NCBI RefSeq assembly: GCF_000805675.1 | Contig: NZ_JSEF01000004.1 | Span: 186,001 to 250,000, forward strand | Length of the DNA stretch: 64,000 bases | Source: Corynebacterium minutissimum | GTDB lineage: Bacteria > Actinomycetota > Actinomycetes > Mycobacteriales > Mycobacteriaceae | Reading direction: 5' to 3' | Shown here: positions 59,533 through 64,000 of the stretch, piece by piece | Layout of the letters: each line of letters opens with the position of its first letter | How positions within the stretch are numbered: position 1 is the stretch's first letter | Notes under the pieces: generated by a model | Seen by the model: only the letters and a program-made list of their open reading frames with translations | Database searches by the model: none | What the model was told of the DNA's origin: nothing | Made by a program: the position numbers and the translations under genes

Positions 59533-61965
59533 GTGGCAAAGCTGCTTTACCACCTAGGCCGCTGGTCTTACATCAATCGATGGAAGGTCATCATCGCCTG
59601 GATCTTCATTGTGGCGGCTGCGGGCGGAGCGACCTTGAGCTTAATGAAGCCGATGACCACGGAGTACTCCATCAGCGGCACGCCCGCTATTGACGCCACC
59701 CGCCGCGCGGTGGAGCTCTTCCCGGAGAACGGCAACCCGGCCAATGCGCCGACGGTCAACCTCGTCTTCAAGGCCCCGGAAGGTGAGAAGCTCAGCGATC
59801 CGCAGAATGAGGTAGCGGTGGGGGATGTGGTGCGCCACATTGCTGAGGGCTTAGATATACCGGAGGGCAGCCAACAGCGTTGGGGCAACCCGCTTGACGT
59901 ATCGCCAGCACTTCAGCAGCAAGTCATTGAGCAGTTCACATCCATGGGATTGCCGGAGGAGACCGCACGGGCGGATGCCGACAACCTGGCCATGGTTAAT
60001 GCTGATGAGACGATTGCTTATACCACCTTCGACTTTGACGCGGAAAGCCCCTATTCAGTCGACCCCGCGGATAAAGACGTGGTCCATGAAGCCATGGATA
60101 TTGGTCGCGCCGCGGGCCTGGAGGTAGAAGCCGGCGGTGCGGGCTTCGGTGATGAAATCCAGGTCAACTCGATTTCTGAGGTCATCGGCCTCGCCGTGGC
60201 GTTTATCGTCCTCATTATTACCTTCGGTTCGCTGGCCTCCGCTGGCATGCCGCTTATCTCCGCGGTCGTGGGCGTGGGCCTGGGTGCGATGGGCGTCATG
60301 ATTGCCACCCACTGGATTGAGCTCAACAACCTCACCCCGGTTCTGGCCGTCATGATCGGTTTGGCCGTGGGTATCGACTACGCGCTGTTCATCATGTCGC
60401 GCTACCGGCAGGAGCGCTCCCGCATGGACGGGCCGGATGCCGCCGGCATGGCCGTCGGCACGGCGGGCTCCTCCGTGGTCTTTGCCGGTGCGACGGTCTT
60501 CATCGCGCTCTTCGCTCTGCTCGTGGCACGCATCAGCTTCCTTACCGCCATGGGCCTGGCCGCTGCGGGCACGGTCTTCATGGCCGTGCTTGTGGCGCTG
60601 ACCTTGGTGCCCGCGATGCTGGGCCTGCTCGGTGATAAAGCCTTCGCCGGGCGCATCCCCGGCGTGGCCGGCAACCCCACGAAGCGCCGCCCGCGCCGTA
60701 CGAAACCAACGATGGGTAACCGTTGGGTGCGCACGGTTCAGCGTGTCCCCGGTGTCGTCATGGCCCTGGTGGTGCTCGGACTCGGTGCTTTGACCGCCCC
60801 GGTCTTGCACATGGAGCTGGCGCTTCCGGCGGATACCACGTCTAATCCGGATACCACCCAGCGCAAGGCGGCGGATCTGCTCTCCGAAGGCTTCGGCCCC
60901 GGCATCAACGGCCCCTTCCTGGTGATCGTGGATGGCGCTAACGCCAACCCGGATTCCGCAGCCTTGCAGCCCTATATCCAGGGCCAGGAGGGTGAAGAGG
61001 ACGAGCAGAAGAAGGCGGCCCTTTCTTCCTTCATCTATTCCGTGCAGCGCCTGAATCAAGTGGGCGGTGTCAAGCACGCCCAGCTGGTGGGGGTGAGCAA
61101 AGACATGAAGTCCGCGCAGATCATGGTCAGCCCTACCACGGCGCCGACGGATGATGCCACGGTTGGCACCGCCTCCGCCCTGCGTACTGCCGGTGCGGAG
61201 CTGGAGGATGCCACCGGTGCCGAGATCGGCATGACGGGCCTGACCGCGGTGCAGCTCGACATCACCGAGCGCCTCGAAGAAGCCATGGGGCCATACCTTG
61301 CCATCGTGGTGGGCCTGGCCATCTTCCTGCTGCTGGCGGTCTTCCGCTCCATCTTGGTCCCGCTGGTGGCCGGCTTAGGCTTCCTGCTCTCCGTCGGCGG
61401 TGCCTTCGGTCTGACCGTGCTGGTGTGGCAGGACGGCTTCACCGGACTGGTGCCCGCGCCGGGCCCGCTGATTTCCTTCATGCCCATCTTCCTCATCGGC
61501 GTGACCTTCGGCCTTGCCATGGATTATCAGGTTTTCCTGGTCACCCGCATGCGCGAGCATTTCTCCCGTTTCCCGCAGGGCAGTGGCGGGAAGTACAGCA
61601 AGTACAACGCCAACGATGAGGCGACTATCGCCGGCTTTACCGCCGGTGCCCGCGTGGTTACTGCTGCGGCCATCATCATGATTTCCGTCTTCGTGGCCTT
61701 TATCAGCCAGCCCCTGCCCTTCATCCAGATCTTCGGCTTCGCGCTGGCAGCGGGCGTGCTTTTCGACGCCTTCCTAGTCCGCATGTCCCTCGTCCCCGCC
61801 ACCATGTTCCTCATGGGGCACACTACCTGGTGGATGCCGAAATGGCTGGACAAGCTGATCCCGCAGCTGGACATCGAGGGCACCGCACTCGAGGAAGAAT
61901 GGGAGCGCAAACACGCAGCAGCATCCCGTGAAGCAGAGGATAAAGCAGCGCAGCCCGTAGAATAG
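59533..61965 (+). CDS. MMPL-family RND transporter
   Basis: The 810-residue protein has two repeats, each with one helix, a large extracytoplasmic domain and a helix bundle. The proton-relay Asp-Tyr motifs are GIDYALFIMSRYRQE and AMDYQVFLVTRMREH. It resembles the corynebacterial MmpL-type (CmpL) lipid transporters, some of which export trehalose monocorynomycolate; which one this is cannot be said. The GTG start follows AAGGGGA. No TtfA-like partner is adjacent. Confidence 0.88.
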   Translation: MAKLLYHLGRWSYINRWKVIIAWIFIVAAAGGATLSLMKPMTTEYSISGTPAIDATRRAVELFPENGNPANAPTVNLVFKAPEGEKLSDPQNEVAVGDVVRHIAEGLDIPEGSQQRWGNPLDVSPALQQQVIEQFTSMGLPEETARADADNLAMVNADETIAYTTFDFDAESPYSVDPADKDVVHEAMDIGRAAGLEVEAGGAGFGDEIQVNSISEVIGLAVAFIVLIITFGSLASAGMPLISAVVGVGLGAMGVMIATHWIELNNLTPVLAVMIGLAVGIDYALFIMSRYRQERSRMDGPDAAGMAVGTAGSSVVFAGATVFIALFALLVARISFLTAMGLAAAGTVFMAVLVALTLVPAMLGLLGDKAFAGRIPGVAGNPTKRRPRRTKPTMGNRWVRTVQRVPGVVMALVVLGLGALTAPVLHMELALPADTTSNPDTTQRKAADLLSEGFGPGINGPFLVIVDGANANPDSAALQPYIQGQEGEEDEQKKAALSSFIYSVQRLNQVGGVKHAQLVGVSKDMKSAQIMVSPTTAPTDDATVGTASALRTAGAELEDATGAEIGMTGLTAVQLDITERLEEAMGPYLAIVVGLAIFLLLAVFRSILVPLVAGLGFLLSVGGAFGLTVLVWQDGFTGLVPAPGPLISFMPIFLIGVTFGLAMDYQVFLVTRMREHFSRFPQGSGGKYSKYNANDEATIAGFTAGARVVTAAAIIMISVFVAFISQPLPFIQIFGFALAAGVLFDAFLVRMSLVPATMFLMGHTTWWMPKWLDKLIPQLDIEGTALEEEWERKHAAASREAEDKAAQPVE

Positions 61966-61971
61966 TTCCCT

Positions 61972-63255
61972 ATGACCCACCCTAAGCCGCAGCTTGAGAC
62001 CGACCTGTCCTTCGATGTGAAGAAGGAGCTGGACCTAAGTGGTCCAGCACAACCGGGAAAGCACGGCCGCACCGGCGTTATCCATACGCCGCATGGAGAT
62101 ATCCAAACCCCGGCCTTCATCCCGGTGGCCACCAAGGCCACGGTGAAGACGCTGACCCCGGAACAGATCCGGGCCACCGGCGCGCAGGCCATCCTGTCCA
62201 ACGCTTATCACCTCTACCTGCAGCCGGGCCACGACATCGTGGACGAGGCCGGCGGCGTGGCTACCTTCGAGAACTGGCATGGGCCGACCTATACCGACTC
62301 GGGCGGATTCCAGGTCATGTCGCTCGGCGTGGGTTTCAAGAAGGTCCTCGCCATGGATGTGGCAGACCTGACGGACTCCGACATCCGCGCGGCCAAGAAA
62401 GAGCGCATGGCGCAGGTGGATGAGGACGGCGTGGACTTTAAATCCTTCATCGACGGTTCCACGCATCGCTTCACCCCGGAGGTCTCCATGCAAATCCAGC
62501 ATGGCTTGGGCGCGGACATTATGTTTGCCTTCGACGAGCTCACCACGCTCGTGGATACCCGCACTTACCAGGAGGAATCCGTCGAGCGGACGCGCCGCTG
62601 GGCGCAGCGCTGCCTGGATGAGCACGACCGGTTGACGCTCGCCCGCGGCCCGCAGAAACCGCGCCAGTCCCTGTGGGGCGTGGTGCAGGGCGCGCAGTAC
62701 GAGGACCTGCGCCGCCAGGCCGCGCGTGGGCTGGTGGAGCTCTCCGATCGTGCCGAGGCAAATGGCCGTCGCGGCTTCGGTGGCTTCGGCATCGGTGGTG
62801 CTTTAGAGAAGGAGAATCTGGGCACGATTGTGGGGTGGGTATGCGATGAGCTGCCCGTCGATAAGCCCCGGCACCTGCTGGGTATTTCTGAACCGGATGA
62901 TATTTTTACCGCCGTTGAGGCTGGTGCCGATACTTTTGACTGTGTGGCGCCGACCCGCCTAGCGCGCCGCGGTGGCGTCTACACCCTCGACGGACGCCTC
63001 AACCTCACCAATGCGCGCTTCAAACGGGATTTTGCTGGCGTGGACGAGGAATTCGGCGGTTACGTCTCGGAGAACTACTCCCGCGCCTACATCCACCACT
63101 TGCTCAAGGCCAAGGAATTCCTCGCCGGCACGCTGTGCACCATGCACAACCTGGAGTTCATGATCCGCCTGGTGGATAACATTCGGGAGTCCATCGACGG
63201 CGGCTATTACGAGGCCTACCGCGATGAATTTATGGGGCGCTATTACGCCAAGTGA
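61972..63255 (+). CDS. tgt: tRNA-guanosine(34) transglycosylase Tgt
   Basis: The 427-residue TIM-barrel enzyme has the catalytic Asp in TDSGGFQVMSLG, GGFGIGGALEKENL and the zinc site CTMHNLEF near the end. It exchanges G34 for preQ1 or queuine in tRNAs for Asp, Asn, His and Tyr. No queuosine-synthesis genes are in the window. TAGAAT lies 8 nt before the ATG. It overlaps the convergent lipoprotein gene by 13 nt. Confidence 0.95.
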   Translation: MTHPKPQLETDLSFDVKKELDLSGPAQPGKHGRTGVIHTPHGDIQTPAFIPVATKATVKTLTPEQIRATGAQAILSNAYHLYLQPGHDIVDEAGGVATFENWHGPTYTDSGGFQVMSLGVGFKKVLAMDVADLTDSDIRAAKKERMAQVDEDGVDFKSFIDGSTHRFTPEVSMQIQHGLGADIMFAFDELTTLVDTRTYQEESVERTRRWAQRCLDEHDRLTLARGPQKPRQSLWGVVQGAQYEDLRRQAARGLVELSDRAEANGRRGFGGFGIGGALEKENLGTIVGWVCDELPVDKPRHLLGISEPDDIFTAVEAGADTFDCVAPTRLARRGGVYTLDGRLNLTNARFKRDFAGVDEEFGGYVSENYSRAYIHHLLKAKEFLAGTLCTMHNLEFMIRLVDNIRESIDGGYYEAYRDEFMGRYYAK

Positions 63256-63974
63256 CCGGTGACGATGACGTTGTACTCCAAGTCTGATGTGCCGTCCACC
63301 GCACACGCAATGAGCACGATACGCCCGGGAACCTCGGTATTCATGAGGTCGGCGTCGCTGCCGAGCTGATTCTTGGGGATGAGGAAGGCGTTATCCACGA
63401 TCCACTCGCGGCCCGCACCACCCTCGGAGGTCATGCGGATGTGGGAGCCGTTCAGGGTGGACGTCGCAAAGCGCTGTACCTGCTCCCCGTCGAGGCCTTC
63501 CACCGTCGTGGGCGCGGTGAGGTCCACGTTGGCCGTGACCACTTCGGAGAAGGGGTTGAATACCAATTTCTGCTGGCCCCACGCATGGCCCAACACGTAA
63601 GTAGTGCCCTGTTCCGCTGTGGCGGGGGACTCGCCCCAGTCTTGTACCCAGCGCACCATGGTCTCCTGCGGACCGGCCGGGTTGAGGGGGACGACGAAGG
63701 GCATCGAGTCATAGGTCGCGCCCGTGATTGTGGCCGGGCCATCCATCTCAAACGCACCGGTCAGTGCTGGTGCCGGGCCCTCATTGAGTGGGGGAGGAGT
63801 GGGCGCTGCGCTTGAAGACGTCTCACTGCTCACCGTCATCGACTCCGACGCGGCCGCGTCGCTCGTCGTTTCAGACGACGTGGTGACTTCCTCGGCGCCC
63901 GAGCACGCCACAAGGATTAAGGCCGTGGTAAGGCCAAGGATAGGGAGGAGGGACGTTCGTAGATGCTTATGCAT
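63243..63974 (-). CDS. Sortase-fold lipoprotein (class E/F-like)
   Basis: The 243-residue protein has a lipobox (LVAC, Cys24), a Ser/Thr/Glu-rich linker to about residue 68, and a domain matching actinobacterial sortases: His130 in YVLGHAW and Cys224 in IVLIACAV followed by EYNVIVTGHL. The catalytic Arg usually found in that last strand is not evident (Asn235 stands near its place). A lipid-anchored sortase is unusual, so it may be inactive or specialised. AAAGGA precedes the ATG. Confidence 0.72.
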   Translation of the reverse strand: MHKHLRTSLLPILGLTTALILVACSGAEEVTTSSETTSDAAASESMTVSSETSSSAAPTPPPLNEGPAPALTGAFEMDGPATITGATYDSMPFVVPLNPAGPQETMVRWVQDWGESPATAEQGTTYVLGHAWGQQKLVFNPFSEVVTANVDLTAPTTVEGLDGEQVQRFATSTLNGSHIRMTSEGGAGREWIVDNAFLIPKNQLGSDADLMNTEVPGRIVLIACAVDGTSDLEYNVIVTGHLA

Positions 63975-64000
63975 CGTAGATGTCCTTTAAGACCTCATCG
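63967..64000 (-). CDS. C-terminal end of an upstream gene (partial)
   Basis: Ten in-frame codons, DEVLKDIYDA, run in from the window edge and stop at 63967-63969, overlapping the start of the lipoprotein gene. The short overlap is typical of an operon. The protein cannot be identified. Confidence 0.45.
   Translation of the reverse strand, partial: DEVLKDIYDA

Noticed and set aside
1..64000. CRISPR arrays, restriction systems, plasmid or replication origins
   Set aside because: No regularly spaced repeats, cas genes, DnaA-box clusters or rep genes were seen on reading both strands.

Overview
The window is a stretch of a mycolic-acid-type Actinobacterium chromosome, almost certainly Corynebacterium. 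It is GC-rich and gene-dense. It carries the arabinogalactan assembly cluster of that lineage (emb, aftA, dprE2, dprE1, two GtrA proteins, glfT1, and the wzt/wzm ABC exporter). It has one Emb protein rather than the mycobacterial EmbCAB set. Many genes appear leaderless: a TANNNT box lies 6-8 nt before the start codon. I cannot name the species from sequence alone.

Layout. 1-7.1 kb holds housekeeping genes: S4 RNA-binding protein, VOC protein, alkyltransferase-like protein, an SMR efflux pair, a secreted serine-hydrolase-fold protein, PrsW protease, M13 metallopeptidase and an esterase. 7.1-22.2 kb is the cell-wall block. Emb, AftA, DprE1/2 and GlfT1 make and decorate galactan with decaprenyl-phospho-arabinose, Wzm/Wzt export the lipid-linked galactan, and the GtrA proteins probably help present the arabinose donor. 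22.2-26 kb has redox enzymes and a SulP transporter. 26-29.9 kb, just after tRNA-Ser(UGA), is accessory DNA with a Phd/RelE module whose toxin is frameshifted, a sirtuin and a frameshifted secreted protein. 29.9-33.3 kb is a molybdenum-cofactor cluster (moeB, moaE, mog, moeA, moaD). 33.7-39.1 kb is an amino-acid permease, 2-keto-acid decarboxylase and aromatic aminotransferase operon with a divergent PucR regulator.

39.1-46 kb holds tRNA-Ser(GCU), a DoxX/TetR pair whose regulator lacks an intact start, a Nudix hydrolase and a tandem pair of large YhgE/Pip membrane proteins. 46-52 kb holds KtrB/KtrA potassium uptake, two DUF202 proteins, a large palindromic intergenic element, a DASS anion transporter and a CobW-type GTPase behind a probable Zur box. 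52-56.6 kb, after tRNA-Arg(ACG), is degenerate accessory DNA with duplicated gene ends, followed by an acyltransferase-like membrane protein, a membrane-anchored trypsin-like protease and a second copy of a 104-bp dispersed repeat. 56.6-64 kb returns to core genes: tyrA, a TadA-associated protein, tadA, csbD, tRNA-Ser(CGA), an MMPL transporter, tgt and a sortase-fold lipoprotein.

The least ordinary features are the inverted 104-bp repeat pair (29705-29808 and 56437-56540), the 97-nt palindrome at 48831-48928, the broken genes confined to accessory segments, and the serine protease with a disordered insertion between its catalytic Asp and Ser.
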